Assembly: GCA_045655245.1 (NCBI GenBank)
Contig: JAZOOX010000024.1
Location: 1 to 64,000, forward strand
Length of the DNA: 64,000 nt
Direction: 5' to 3'
Source: RGIG8785 sp045655245
GTDB taxonomy: Bacteria; Bacillota; Clostridia; RGIG8785
The notes below the pieces were generated by a model. The model did no database searches. It saw only the letters and a program-made list of their open reading frames with translations, and was not told where the DNA came from. Below are positions 8,448 through 16,843 of the stretch, in pieces. A program made the position numbers and the translations under genes. How positions within the stretch are numbered: the first letter of the stretch is position 1; the number at the start of each line of letters is the position of its first letter.

Positions 8448-8906
8448 TCAGTTCCACTCCTCCATTAAGTATTTTAAGAACGCTTTACAACCGTCGGTCA
8501 CATCACGGTAGGTCGGTTCAAAATTGCCGGTATACCATGGATCGGCAATATCCCCCTTGCGGTCGGTAAAATCCAACAGTCGAAAAAACTTCCCATCCGG
8601 GTCGCCGCCCGTAATGCGATGCATATTTTGTAAATTGCGCTCGTCCATCCCGATCAAAAAGTCAAATCGGTCATAATCTTGACGGGTCATTTGGGTCGCA
8701 TAATGTTCCCACATGGGGATCCCCTTTTCGGCAAGGATGCGTCGGGTACCGTGGTGGACGGGGTTTCCGATCTCCTCGGTAGAAGTGGCTTTGGATTCCA
8801 CCGTTACCGAAAAGCCTGCCCCTCTTGCCAAATGGGTAAAAACAAACTCTGCCATGGTAGAACGGCAGATGTTCCCATGGCAGATGAATAAAACCCGCGG
8901 GGTCAT
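8448..8906 (-). CDS. Low-molecular-weight protein-tyrosine phosphatase
   Basis: A 152-residue phosphatase with the full P-loop CHGNICRS (C9 to R15-S16) and the general-acid loop DPWYTGNF near residue 122, so it should be active. It removes phosphate from tyrosine, or in some Firmicutes from protein arginine. Its start overlaps the phosphopantetheinyl transferase stop (ATGA) and its stop touches the start of the LOTUS/DUF3825 gene, placing it in the middle of a tight three-gene operon. No tyrosine kinase or exopolysaccharide genes are near, so its substrate is open. Confidence 0.93.
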   Translation of the reverse strand: MTPRVLFICHGNICRSTMAEFVFTHLARGAGFSVTVESKATSTEEIGNPVHHGTRRILAEKGIPMWEHYATQMTRQDYDRFDFLIGMDERNLQNMHRITGGDPDGKFFRLLDFTDRKGDIADPWYTGNFEPTYRDVTDGCKAFLKYLMEEWN

Positions 8907-9496
8907 AAATGAACCTCACAGAAAATAACCGGATTGTCCACGGCTTCGTGGCAGATACAGATGCGGTACTCATCCAGCACCGTCTGTTTGGTAAAAAACC
9001 AGCGTTCGTCCATGGGGACATCGAAGGGCGGACGGGAGATACCCACACCGGTAGCCTTGGCATGGCTTTCGATGCAGAGCCATTCTTCCACAAAGGCAGC
9101 GTCAGGGTCCTCGGCAGTATAGATGCGGGACTGGCACTCCTCGGTCAGGAATCGCTGGGCAATTTTCTTGTGATGGGGACGGGGAACCTCGATATCCACG
9201 CCCACTTCGTTTTTCCCGACAACGCAGACGGTAACGTCTTCGCTGTGAGAGAAATTAAACTTTAAGGGCGCCGTCTTAAAATGGGGTTTGCCCTTTTCGG
9301 GATAAACCAAATCATCGGCAGAAAAAGGCACCCCCTGCTCACGGCAAGCGTGTTGAAGCAACAACTCTGCCGCGATGGCACATTTTTTATCCGATTCATG
9401 TTTGATACGTTCTACCCGCGCTTGTCTTGCGGGGGTCAATTGCGAAACGGCGGACAAGTCCAACCCGTCTGTTTTTGCATAGTATACCGTTGCCAT
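8903..9496 (-). CDS. 4'-phosphopantetheinyl transferase, Sfp type
   Basis: A 197-residue Sfp-family enzyme that would move phosphopantetheine from CoA to a carrier protein. The start at 9496 is chosen because AAGGAGG precedes it; a longer frame begins at 9553 without a good site. Visible motifs are NFSHS (81-85) and the Mg-binding GVDIEV (D101, E103). In the usual W-x-x-K-E-A/S-x-x-K motif the first lysine is isoleucine (I142), while E143 and K147 remain. No polyketide or peptide synthase is in the window. First gene of the operon with the phosphatase and the LOTUS protein. Confidence 0.85.
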   Translation of the reverse strand: MATVYYAKTDGLDLSAVSQLTPARQARVERIKHESDKKCAIAAELLLQHACREQGVPFSADDLVYPEKGKPHFKTAPLKFNFSHSEDVTVCVVGKNEVGVDIEVPRPHHKKIAQRFLTEECQSRIYTAEDPDAAFVEEWLCIESHAKATGVGISRPPFDVPMDERWFFTKQTVLDEYRICICHEAVDNPVIFCEVHL

Positions 9497-9523
9497 AGGA
9501 ACTCCTCCTTGGTGTAATGATTT

Positions 9524-9555
9524 ATTATACCACGATTGACAAAGTTTTGTCAATC
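9524..9555 (-). promoter_or_regulatory. Promoter of the transferase-phosphatase-LOTUS operon with a perfect palindrome
   Basis: On the minus strand TTGACA (9548-9553), 18 bases, then TATAAT (9524-9529) with TGG as extended -10. A perfect inverted repeat, GATTGACAAA, two bases, TTTGTCAATC, spans 9534-9555 and covers the -35 box and most of the spacer. It lacks a T-run, so it is more like an operator than a terminator. Confidence 0.7.
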
Positions 9556-9560
9556 ACTTT

Positions 9561-10223
9561 TTACAGAATCCCAAAGAGAATAAAGCCGATGGTATTGATG
9601 GCAAAGTTGGCAGACATATGTAAAAACCAGGAAGGATAAATACTCCCCCCACGATCGTTTAAGTAGTTGAAAATCAACCCACCCGCAAACAGACCGATTA
9701 AGGTAATGGCAAAAACACCCGCAGAAAACCAGCCGCCCATCATGGCGATGTGGTATAGGGAAAATGCGGCGGCGCTGAACACCGACGCCCATCGGGGAGA
9801 GAAATGTTTTTTACATTCTTGGTAGGCAAAGCCACGGAAGAAAAATTCCTCCAAAAGCGAGTTCACAAAAGAAATGTAGACTGCAACAAAAACGAAGTTG
9901 TCGCGATGGACACCGATATTCCCTGTTAAGGACGCAGTGACATTGGAAAAGTCGAAGACGTTCCTCAGCAAAAAGTAACCGCCTAAGATCAAAAAGTAGA
10001 GCGGCAGAGCAAGACCGAGCGCTAGAAAAACGCCTTTTTTGCTGCTCCGAAACAAAGGGGTTAAGTCGGGTTTAAAAAGTAAGGGCAAGGTCAAAAAGAG
10101 CAGCAGTTTAACCGCAGATTTGACGGCGTAGTGGGGACTGATGACTGCATCCACCACTGCCATTACGCCACAAGAGAATAAGACGGCGGCAACGATCAGC
10201 ACCGCCCGTTTTTGAAGGGCCAT
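9561..10223 (-). CDS. CPBP-family intramembrane glutamic protease
   Basis: A 220-residue membrane protein with about six to eight helices and the CPBP/Abi (CAAX-protease-like) motifs: EEFFFRG (125-131), a histidine at H158 (SLYHIAM) and H202 in FLHMSANFA. The start at 10223 is preceded by GGAAAGGAG; the longer frame from 10259 lacks such a site and would run into the terminator of the kinase gene. Family members include prenyl-protein proteases and bacteriocin-immunity proteins. The substrate here is unknown. It sits upstream of the transferase operon on the same strand, but that operon has its own promoter. Confidence 0.87.
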   Translation of the reverse strand: MALQKRAVLIVAAVLFSCGVMAVVDAVISPHYAVKSAVKLLLFLTLPLLFKPDLTPLFRSSKKGVFLALGLALPLYFLILGGYFLLRNVFDFSNVTASLTGNIGVHRDNFVFVAVYISFVNSLLEEFFFRGFAYQECKKHFSPRWASVFSAAAFSLYHIAMMGGWFSAGVFAITLIGLFAGGLIFNYLNDRGGSIYPSWFLHMSANFAINTIGFILFGIL

Positions 10224-10241
10224 AGCGTCTCCTTTCCATGG

Positions 10242-10273
10242 AGAAAAAGCACCTCGCAAGGAGGTGCTTTCTT
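10242..10273 (-). terminator. Terminator of the fucose operon
   Basis: AAAGCACCTC pairs with GAGGTGCTTT across a five-base loop, followed on the minus strand by a T-rich run. It begins four bases after the kinase stop. Confidence 0.88.
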
Positions 10274-10276
10274 CTT

Positions 10277-11578
10277 TTAAAGTGCTTCAAATTGGGTCTT
10301 TAGGTTGCCAAGGGCAGTTGCCTCGACCGGACCGGTGAGGACTTGCTTTTTGGTATAGGTTTCGGTCAGCTCATTTAAATAGCTGTCCTTACTCCCGCCA
10401 CCGACGATCTGGATAAAATCTACTGCTTCCCCTGTTACCGACTCGATCTCCGCCGTTACGCGGGCGTAAGATGCGGCAAGGGAATGATAAACCGATGCCA
10501 GTACATCCCCGATGGGCAGGTCGTTCTCGCCCAAACAGTCACGGATGGCAGTAATCATGTTATCAGGCGCCACCAAACGGCTGTCATTGGGGTCAAAGGT
10601 CTTGGAATAAGAACTGGCTTTTGCCATTTCCATCATCTGGTCGTAGGTGTACTGTTTATCCAGATTCTTGCGAATGTTTTGGAAAAGCCACATTCCCATA
10701 ATGTCTTTTAAGAACTGGTAGGTCTTGTACCCGCCTTCGTTAGAGAAGTTGGCTTCCAACGCCGCATCAGTCAGGACGGGATAGGCGTTTTTGGCACCTA
10801 CCAGGCTCCAAGTACCCGAGGAAATGAACATTCCGTGACCGGGACGATCGCAAACGGCAATTGCCGAAGCGGTATCGTGAGACGGCGCAAAAACCACCGT
10901 GGCGTCAAAACCAACGGTTTTTTGCACTTCGGGTGTAAAGTTGCCCACGGTGCTGCCGGGCATCAGTACTTCCTTGAAAATAGCAGGATTAAAGCCTAAA
11001 AGTTGCAACAACTCGGTGTCCCAGGTCTTGGTCTTGGCATCTAACAGCGAGGTGGTGGAGGCGATGGTGTACTCGCTCTTCATCACTCCTGTTAAGCGGT
11101 AAGACAGGTACTCAGGCATCAATAAAAGATGCGCCGCACGGGACAGTTTGCCCGACTGTTTGTCACAATAAAGTTGGTAAATCGTGTTATAGTTCTGACG
11201 TTGAATACCCGTTCTGGCATAGAGATCACGGCGGCTGATGATTTCATCCACCGCCTCGGGAACCCCTGCCGTTCTGCCGTCACGGTAGGCAACGGCAGGC
11301 AGCAGTTCATTCTTATTTTCATCCAGTAATACGTAATCTACGCCCCAGGTATCAATGGCGATGGTCTGCGGAATCTTGCCGATCTTGCCGCATTCACGGA
11401 TGCCTTCAATAATCGATTGGGTCAATGCATCGACGTCCCAATAGAAGGTATCGCCGTCAGATAAAAATCCGTTTTCAAACCGATAGACTTCGGTGGTCTT
11501 AATTTCGCCGTCCACCCACTCGCCAAGGATGTGGCGGCCGCTGGATGCACCGATGTCAATGGCCAGACAGTAAGCCAT
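10277..11578 (-). CDS. rhaB: FGGY sugar kinase of the rhamnulokinase type, probably L-fuculose kinase
   Basis: A 433-residue FGGY kinase. The N-terminal phosphate loop DIGASSGR (8-15), TWGVDYV (99-105) and the C-terminal VGGGSKDSYLNEL place it with rhamnulokinases by sequence. It follows fucI by 17 bases with no other gene between, so the likely reaction is ATP-dependent phosphorylation of L-fuculose; such RhaB-type kinases commonly replace FucK in clostridia. The protein stops soon after GPVEATALGNL, about 30-40 residues before the usual C-terminal helix, and a terminator follows at once. Whether the short tail matters is unknown. No fuculose-1-phosphate aldolase gene is in the window. Confidence 0.85.
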   Translation of the reverse strand: MAYCLAIDIGASSGRHILGEWVDGEIKTTEVYRFENGFLSDGDTFYWDVDALTQSIIEGIRECGKIGKIPQTIAIDTWGVDYVLLDENKNELLPAVAYRDGRTAGVPEAVDEIISRRDLYARTGIQRQNYNTIYQLYCDKQSGKLSRAAHLLLMPEYLSYRLTGVMKSEYTIASTTSLLDAKTKTWDTELLQLLGFNPAIFKEVLMPGSTVGNFTPEVQKTVGFDATVVFAPSHDTASAIAVCDRPGHGMFISSGTWSLVGAKNAYPVLTDAALEANFSNEGGYKTYQFLKDIMGMWLFQNIRKNLDKQYTYDQMMEMAKASSYSKTFDPNDSRLVAPDNMITAIRDCLGENDLPIGDVLASVYHSLAASYARVTAEIESVTGEAVDFIQIVGGGSKDSYLNELTETYTKKQVLTGPVEATALGNLKTQFEAL

Positions 11579-11595
11579 AGTAGATCCTCCCGGGA

Positions 11596-13392
11596 TTATT
11601 TATAGAGCGGACCGTAAGCGGCACAAGCTCTGTAATCGGAGCCTTCCTTGTCCATGCCGAAGGAATTCCAAGCGGCGGGACGGAAGATGTCCTCTTCGGG
11701 AACATTGTGCATGCATACGGGGATACGGAGCATCGAGCACATGGTGATCAGATCTGCGCCGATGTGACCGTAAGAGATGGCGCCATGGTTGGCACCCCAG
11801 TTGTTCATTACGTCATAAGCCGACTTAAACGCCCCCTCGCCGGTGCAACGAGGAGCAAACCAAGTGCAGGGCCAGGTGGGGTTGGTGCGTTCCATCAGGG
11901 TATCCGAAACCGCATCGGGAAGCTGTACGGTCCAACCTTCTGCAATCTGCAGAACGGGACCCAAACCTTTGACCAGATTCAGACGAATCATTGTAGCGGG
12001 CATTTCGGCACGGGTGGTAAAGTGGCTGGAGAAACCGCCGCCACGGAAGTTATCAAAGCCTGCCTCGCACCAAACGGTAGCATCGGTCATCTTTTTGATG
12101 TCTTCATCCGTTACTTCCCACCATTTCTTCATGATGGCGTTACCCTTTTCGTCCTTGCATTCACCGCAAGCGTCCAAACAAGCCGCACCCGAATTCAGCA
12201 GATGGATGATGCCGCCGTGGGTCTTGGCTTTGCCTTCCAAATCATAGCCGGTAACACGCTTGACCGCTTCGGGCGACCAGAACGTACGGACATCAGCAAA
12301 AATCTGTGCACGGTGGGTCAACAAACGCATGAAGAGCATTCCCAGTCCGTTCAATACATCGTTTTCGGTTGCCAAGGTATAAGGCTCACGAGCACCCTGA
12401 TAGTCAAAAGTAGAGCTTAACAGTGCTTCGGGGTAGTCACAGTTGGGCCAATGGTCGGTCCACTGACGCTGACCTTGGAAGCCACCTGCGATGGCGTTAT
12501 GACCCGCCTTTTCTTCCTCAAAGGCGTCGGGCAGGTTTTTGTTGCCTGCCATCAAGTCTTTGATGATGCAGTACATCTTAACGGTGAATTCCCACTGTTT
12601 TTCCTTTTCCTCATCCGAGAAACGGACGAAATCCGGGTTATCGTCCCGACCCATCTTGCAATGCTCACGGGTCCAGGCCAGAGCTTTTTGATATTCTTCC
12701 TCGTCATAGATGCCTTCGTCCATGCGGCGGAGGATCTCTACCTCGTCAACCGACTCGACACGCATCCCCAAATAGGATTCCATAAAGTCCTGGTCAATGA
12801 TGGAGCCGCCGATACCCATGCACTGAGAACCGATTTGTAAGTAAGACTTGCCCCGCATGGTGGCAACGGCAACTGCCGCACGACCAAACCGCAGGAGCTT
12901 TTCCTTAACGTCTTCGGGAATTTCGGTCACCTGGTCACGGTCCTGTACTTCATGACCGTAGATGCCGAAAGCGGGCAAACCTTTTTGTGCGTGGGCTGCC
13001 AAAACGGCCGCCAGATAAACCGCACCGGGACGCTCGGTTCCGTTAAAGCCCCATACGCCTTTGATGGTGTTGGGGTCCATATCCATGGTCTCAGAGCCGT
13101 AGCACCAGCAAGGAGTAACCGACAGGGTAATGTCTACCCCTTCCCGCTTGAACTTGTCTGCACAAGCAGCGGCTTCGGGCACACGGCCGATGGTGGTATC
13201 TGCCATAACAACTTTAACAGGATCACCATTGGAATAGTATAAGTTTTCTTCAAACAGTTTCTTTGCGGCAAGTGCCATTGCCATGGTCTGGTCTTCCAGA
13301 CTTTCGCGGAGCTTCATCGGTCCCCGCCGACCGTCAATAATGGGACGGATACCGATTACAGGATACTCGCCAACATATCTTTTTTCTGCCAT
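11596..13392 (-). CDS. fucI: L-fucose isomerase
   Basis: A 598-residue enzyme of normal length that converts L-fucose to L-fuculose with Mn. Family landmarks include the N-terminal IGIRPIIDGRRGPMKLRESLE, GFNGTERPGAVYLAA and, later, metal-site regions such as VWGFNG and the glutamate/aspartate/histidine-rich NWGANHGAISYGHIGADL near the end. First gene of a two-gene operon with the kinase and divergent from an AraC-type regulator. This suggests use of fucose released from host mucin or plant glycans. Confidence 0.95.
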   Translation of the reverse strand: MAEKRYVGEYPVIGIRPIIDGRRGPMKLRESLEDQTMAMALAAKKLFEENLYYSNGDPVKVVMADTTIGRVPEAAACADKFKREGVDITLSVTPCWCYGSETMDMDPNTIKGVWGFNGTERPGAVYLAAVLAAHAQKGLPAFGIYGHEVQDRDQVTEIPEDVKEKLLRFGRAAVAVATMRGKSYLQIGSQCMGIGGSIIDQDFMESYLGMRVESVDEVEILRRMDEGIYDEEEYQKALAWTREHCKMGRDDNPDFVRFSDEEKEKQWEFTVKMYCIIKDLMAGNKNLPDAFEEEKAGHNAIAGGFQGQRQWTDHWPNCDYPEALLSSTFDYQGAREPYTLATENDVLNGLGMLFMRLLTHRAQIFADVRTFWSPEAVKRVTGYDLEGKAKTHGGIIHLLNSGAACLDACGECKDEKGNAIMKKWWEVTDEDIKKMTDATVWCEAGFDNFRGGGFSSHFTTRAEMPATMIRLNLVKGLGPVLQIAEGWTVQLPDAVSDTLMERTNPTWPCTWFAPRCTGEGAFKSAYDVMNNWGANHGAISYGHIGADLITMCSMLRIPVCMHNVPEEDIFRPAAWNSFGMDKEGSDYRACAAYGPLYK

Positions 13393-13424
13393 TTCATAAC
13401 CCCCTAAAAAAATTTAACTTATAC

Positions 13425-13453
13425 TTGAATTATAGTACGAATTATGTTACAAT
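13425..13453 (+). promoter_or_regulatory. Promoter of the AraC regulator gene
   Basis: TTGAAT (13425-13430), 17 bases, then TACAAT (13448-13453) with TGT as extended -10. About 55 bases remain to the ATG at 13509. Confidence 0.7.
13429..13434 (-). promoter_or_regulatory. -10 box of the fucI promoter, overlapping the araC-type -35
   Basis: The minus strand reads a perfect TATAAT here, 37 bases before the fucI start. No good -35 lies 17 bases upstream (TAGCAT at best), as expected for a promoter needing an activator. The box overlaps the -35 hexamer of the divergent regulator promoter. Confidence 0.6.
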
Positions 13454-13508
13454 GCTATTACATTTTAGCCACAAAACCATAATAATTTCTACTTTTTAGG
13501 AGTAAAGT

Positions 13509-14348
13509 ATGAAAAATTCTGAATATCTGGAAAAAAAGCAACACGGGTCACCGGAGTTCCCCATCCAGTACTACTATGTCGAGAACGGACACCCTCAGTA
13601 TGTAATGCCCCCACACTGGCATAAGGAGTTCGAAATCATCCGCGTTTTGTCGGGGGATTTTCGGGTCTTTTTAAATAACGTAGAGTTCCGTTTAAAAGAT
13701 GGCGACGTTCTTTTGGTCAACAGCGGTGCTTTGCATCGGGGCGAGCCAAAGCGTTGCACTTACGAGTGCTTGGTCTTTGATTTATCCATGCTCCGCCGTC
13801 AGCATAACGATGCGGTGCAACGGTTTCTGGCGCCCCTGCTAAACGCTTCTGCAGAGGTGGGCAAACCGTTGTACCAGGGCAACTACGGCGTTATCAACGC
13901 CCTCTTTGATGCTATGAAGATGCCGACACCCGGGGTGGAATTAAAGGTATACAGCCAGCTATTTGCTCTGCTCTATCAACTATATAACGAGGATTGCATT
14001 GTCCCTGCCATTAAATCCGCCCGTACCCACCAAACCGAAACGATAGCCAAACTCTTGGACTGGATCGAAAAGAATTACACCGAACCCATCACCCTGGAAA
14101 AACTGGCGGAGATTTCGGGGCTCAGCGCCAAATACCTCTGTCGCATTTTTAAAGAGTACACCTCCAAAACGGTCATTCGTTATGTCAACGAGTTGCGCAT
14201 CAACCATGCCTGTCACGAAATGGCATCAGGAAAGAACAGCACCCAGGCGGCGTTTGACAGCGGGTTTAACGACCTGAGTTATTTCTGCAAAACCTTTAAA
14301 GCCTATACAGGTGTTACTCCCAGCGCCTACAAAAAAGAGAAAATGTAA
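13509..14348 (+). CDS. AraC-family transcriptional regulator, probable fucose-operon activator
   Basis: A 279-residue regulator: an N-terminal cupin sensor (about 15-100, with MPPHWHKEFEI and the HRGEP turn) and a C-terminal pair of AraC helix-turn-helix motifs (about 180-275, with LEKLAEISGLSAKYLCRIFK and the second GFNDLSYFCKTFKAYTGVTPSAY). AGGAG precedes the ATG. It is divergent from fucI with overlapping promoters, so it most likely controls the fuc operon in response to fucose or a derivative. The ligand is inferred only from context. Confidence 0.88.
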   Translation: MKNSEYLEKKQHGSPEFPIQYYYVENGHPQYVMPPHWHKEFEIIRVLSGDFRVFLNNVEFRLKDGDVLLVNSGALHRGEPKRCTYECLVFDLSMLRRQHNDAVQRFLAPLLNASAEVGKPLYQGNYGVINALFDAMKMPTPGVELKVYSQLFALLYQLYNEDCIVPAIKSARTHQTETIAKLLDWIEKNYTEPITLEKLAEISGLSAKYLCRIFKEYTSKTVIRYVNELRINHACHEMASGKNSTQAAFDSGFNDLSYFCKTFKAYTGVTPSAYKKEKM

Positions 14349-14378
14349 AAAGAGCCCCGAACAGGGCTCTTTTTATTA
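14347..14378. terminator. Bidirectional terminator between the AraC gene and azlD
   Basis: AAAAAGAGCCC pairs with GGGCTCTTTTT across a six-base loop. It serves both converging genes; the azlD stop is at its right edge. Confidence 0.9.
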
Positions 14379-14678
14379 CAGTAATCTTTCTGCCAGGAAA
14401 ACAACCAGACAGGAGCAAGCAGCAACCGTCAGCAGGCTCTTTTCCAGCCACGCCAACACCACGGCACAGACAAAGCCCAGTGCAGCGGCAACCGGCTTCT
14501 CGGTTGCAGAGAAAATGGCGGGAACGGTCATCACCGCCAGTACAGCATAGGGAATATAGTACAAAAAGGAGAGCAAAAATCGGTTGGTGATCTTCTTTTT
14601 CAAAAGCACCAGCGGAAGCATCCGAATCAGATAGGTCACTCCCGCCATTACCAAAAGGTACATCCAAAAATTATTCAT
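14376..14678 (-). CDS. azlD: AzlD-family branched-chain amino acid transport subunit
   Basis: A 100-residue protein with three to four hydrophobic helices, matching AzlD, the small partner of AzlC. The N-terminal VMAGVTYLIRMLPLV with its conserved T-x-x-x-R and the mid-protein YYIPYAVLAVMT are typical. The start overlaps the azlC end by eight bases, so both are translated from one message. AzlCD pairs export branched-chain amino acids or analogues. Confidence 0.9.
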   Translation of the reverse strand: MNNFWMYLLVMAGVTYLIRMLPLVLLKKKITNRFLLSFLYYIPYAVLAVMTVPAIFSATEKPVAAALGFVCAVVLAWLEKSLLTVAACSCLVVFLAERLL

Positions 14679-15381
14679 AGTGCACCTCCGTAACGGGCGC
14701 CAGCAACGCCATCAAGACGCTTGCCGCAACGGCGCAAAGAATCACGGTAAATCCTGACGGAATCGCCGCCAACACAGGCACCGTTGCAAAGATGCAGGAA
14801 AGGATTACTGCGACCGAGACACATACGGCGGTAGCACGGCGTTTTTTACAAGCAGGAATCACGATGGCAACGAACATCCCGTAAATGGCCAACCCCAACG
14901 CCGAGGTAACACTTTCGGGAAGAATATTCCCCGCCCCCGCGCCCAACACGGTGCCCAGACTCCACCCCAGATAGGGCGTTAAAATCAAGCCGTAGAGATA
15001 CCGTTTTCCCACCGCACCTTCCTGGGAAGAGGCAACGGCAAATACCTCGTCGGTATTGACAAAGGAAATAATAAAGCGGTCGATACGACGGACGGTAGGA
15101 CCTAATCGTTGTGACAGTGAGACCGACATCAAGGCATAGCGCAGGTTGATAACCAGTTGCGCCAAAGCCAGCTCTGCCAAAGTACCCCCTGCAACAATGA
15201 TGGGTACGCCTGCAAGCTGCCCTGCAGAGGTCACGTTGGTCATGGAAATCAGCAGGGTCTGTAATACGGTCAATCCGCAGTCGGTTGCAAAGATACCAAA
15301 GGCAAAGGCTACCGACAGATATCCAAGACAGATGGGAATGCCGTCACGGACACCTTTTAAAAAGCTGTTTTGTTCATTCAT
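14671..15381 (-). CDS. azlC: AzlC-family branched-chain amino acid exporter
   Basis: A 236-residue inner membrane protein with the family's N-terminal FLKGVRDGIPICLGYLSVAF, the NVTSAGQLAG segment and the conserved LRYALMSVSLSQRL, followed by FVNTDEVFAV. It pairs with AzlD to export branched-chain amino acids. A promoter with TTGACT and TATGAT lies upstream. No leucine-responsive regulator gene is adjacent. Confidence 0.93.
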   Translation of the reverse strand: MNEQNSFLKGVRDGIPICLGYLSVAFAFGIFATDCGLTVLQTLLISMTNVTSAGQLAGVPIIVAGGTLAELALAQLVINLRYALMSVSLSQRLGPTVRRIDRFIISFVNTDEVFAVASSQEGAVGKRYLYGLILTPYLGWSLGTVLGAGAGNILPESVTSALGLAIYGMFVAIVIPACKKRRATAVCVSVAVILSCIFATVPVLAAIPSGFTVILCAVAASVLMALLAPVTEVHYE

Positions 15382-15404
15382 TTAAGTTCCTTCTTTCAAA
15401 GGTT

Positions 15405-15433
15405 ATCATACCTTCTTTGTCGAAAAAAGTCAA
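15405..15433 (-). promoter_or_regulatory. Promoter of azlCD
   Basis: On the minus strand TTGACT (15428-15433), 17 bases, TATGAT (15405-15410). The ATG at 15381 lies only about 17 bases beyond the likely transcription start. Confidence 0.7.
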
Positions 15434-15434
15434 G

Positions 15435-15461
15435 AAAAAAGCACCCTTTCGGGTGCTTTTA
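15435..15461 (-). terminator. Terminator of the MATE gene
   Basis: AAAAGCACCC pairs with GGGTGCTTTT around a TTTC/GAAA loop, followed by T-rich sequence on the minus strand. It abuts the MATE stop. Confidence 0.9.
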
Positions 15462-16811
15462 TTATTGGATCGATTTGTTTTTCCAACGGCCCATACAATA
15501 GAAAACGACCGTAATCAGAGCGCCCATAACCCAGGTACAAAGGAGGGAGATCTGAATGCACTCTCTGCCAATCACGGGTGCTAAGGCATATGCAATAGGA
15601 ATCCGCAAGAAGACCGAGGTGATCAGAGATGTCCACATGGGTGTCATGGTATCCCCCGCTCCCCGCATAATACCCGAAAGGCTTTGGGTTACCGCCATTG
15701 CAATATAACCGGGAGCCAAAATGCACATCAGGATATAACTCATATCCACCAAATCGGCGGTCTCGGTAAAGATAGACATCAGTCCTTTGCCAAAGAGCAG
15801 GATGATTCCCGTAATGGTGGCCGAACAAATAACAGCAATCCAAGTACCCTGTTTGGCACCTTTGGTCACCCGTTCATAAAGCCGGGCACCCACGTTCTGA
15901 CCTGCGTAAGTAGTCATTGCCATACCGAAAGAGAAGTTGGGCATCATGGCGAATCCGTCTACACGCATTACAACGACGTTGGCGGCGATAAACTGTTCGC
16001 CAAAGGTGTTGGTCAGCGACTGGACGATAATCATTGCCGACGAGAAGATGGCCTGGGTCAGACCCGAAGGAAGACCAAGGCGGACGATGGTTTTGACATA
16101 CTGGCCGCGGGGACGCAAGGTGCTCAGTTTAAATTCAAACTGTTCCTTCATCCGCACGATTTTCAGCAGACAAAGGGTTGCGGAGACGAACTGGGCAATA
16201 ATGGTTGCCAGCGCTACACCTGCAACGCCAAGACCTAAAGATGCAACAAAGTAAATGTCTAAAACAATGTTGATAACCGTTGCAACCAACAAGTAAATCA
16301 GTGCCGAAAAGGAGTCGCCCATTCCCCGCAAAACACCCGAAAGAATGTTATAAAAACCCAGACCTGCAATGCCAAGAAGAGAGATAATCAGGTAGTTGGC
16401 ACAGTCCTTTAAAATGGTTTCAGGGGTGTTTAAAAGCCTTAAAAGCGGATAAATCAACGGAGTGGCAAACACCATCATAAAGACACAGGCGATCAGCGTA
16501 ACGGTAATGCAGTTGCCGATGGTATAAGAAAGCCCTTCGCGGTCGCGGGCGCCAAAGTACTGAGAAACCATGATCCCCGTACCCGTTGAAATACCGATGA
16601 ACAGGACCAAAATCAAGTTGACGATCGGACCTGCACTGCCAACGGCGGCAAGGGCGTTGTCCCCCACATAGCGGCCTACTACGATGGTATCCACCGTGTT
16701 ATAAAGTTGTTGGGCAATATTACCGATAAGCATGGGCAGGGTAAATAACAGAATATCTTTCCACGGACTGCCTACGGTCATATCTACCGGTGCAAAAAGT
16801 TTTTTAAACAT
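15462..16811 (-). CDS. MATE-family multidrug/cation efflux transporter
   Basis: A 449-residue protein with twelve hydrophobic segments in two related halves. The N-terminal block PMLIGNIAQQLYNTVDTIVVGRYVG is typical of the DinF/NorM-like MATE branch in Firmicutes, and the second half repeats the pattern from about residue 240. Such pumps use Na+ or H+ gradients to expel drugs or metabolites. It is monocistronic, with its own promoter and terminator. The substrate cannot be told from sequence. Confidence 0.93.
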   Translation of the reverse strand: MFKKLFAPVDMTVGSPWKDILLFTLPMLIGNIAQQLYNTVDTIVVGRYVGDNALAAVGSAGPIVNLILVLFIGISTGTGIMVSQYFGARDREGLSYTIGNCITVTLIACVFMMVFATPLIYPLLRLLNTPETILKDCANYLIISLLGIAGLGFYNILSGVLRGMGDSFSALIYLLVATVINIVLDIYFVASLGLGVAGVALATIIAQFVSATLCLLKIVRMKEQFEFKLSTLRPRGQYVKTIVRLGLPSGLTQAIFSSAMIIVQSLTNTFGEQFIAANVVVMRVDGFAMMPNFSFGMAMTTYAGQNVGARLYERVTKGAKQGTWIAVICSATITGIILLFGKGLMSIFTETADLVDMSYILMCILAPGYIAMAVTQSLSGIMRGAGDTMTPMWTSLITSVFLRIPIAYALAPVIGRECIQISLLCTWVMGALITVVFYCMGRWKNKSIQ

Positions 16812-16843
16812 AATCTACCTCGAGCAAAAAAATTAACAGCAGA

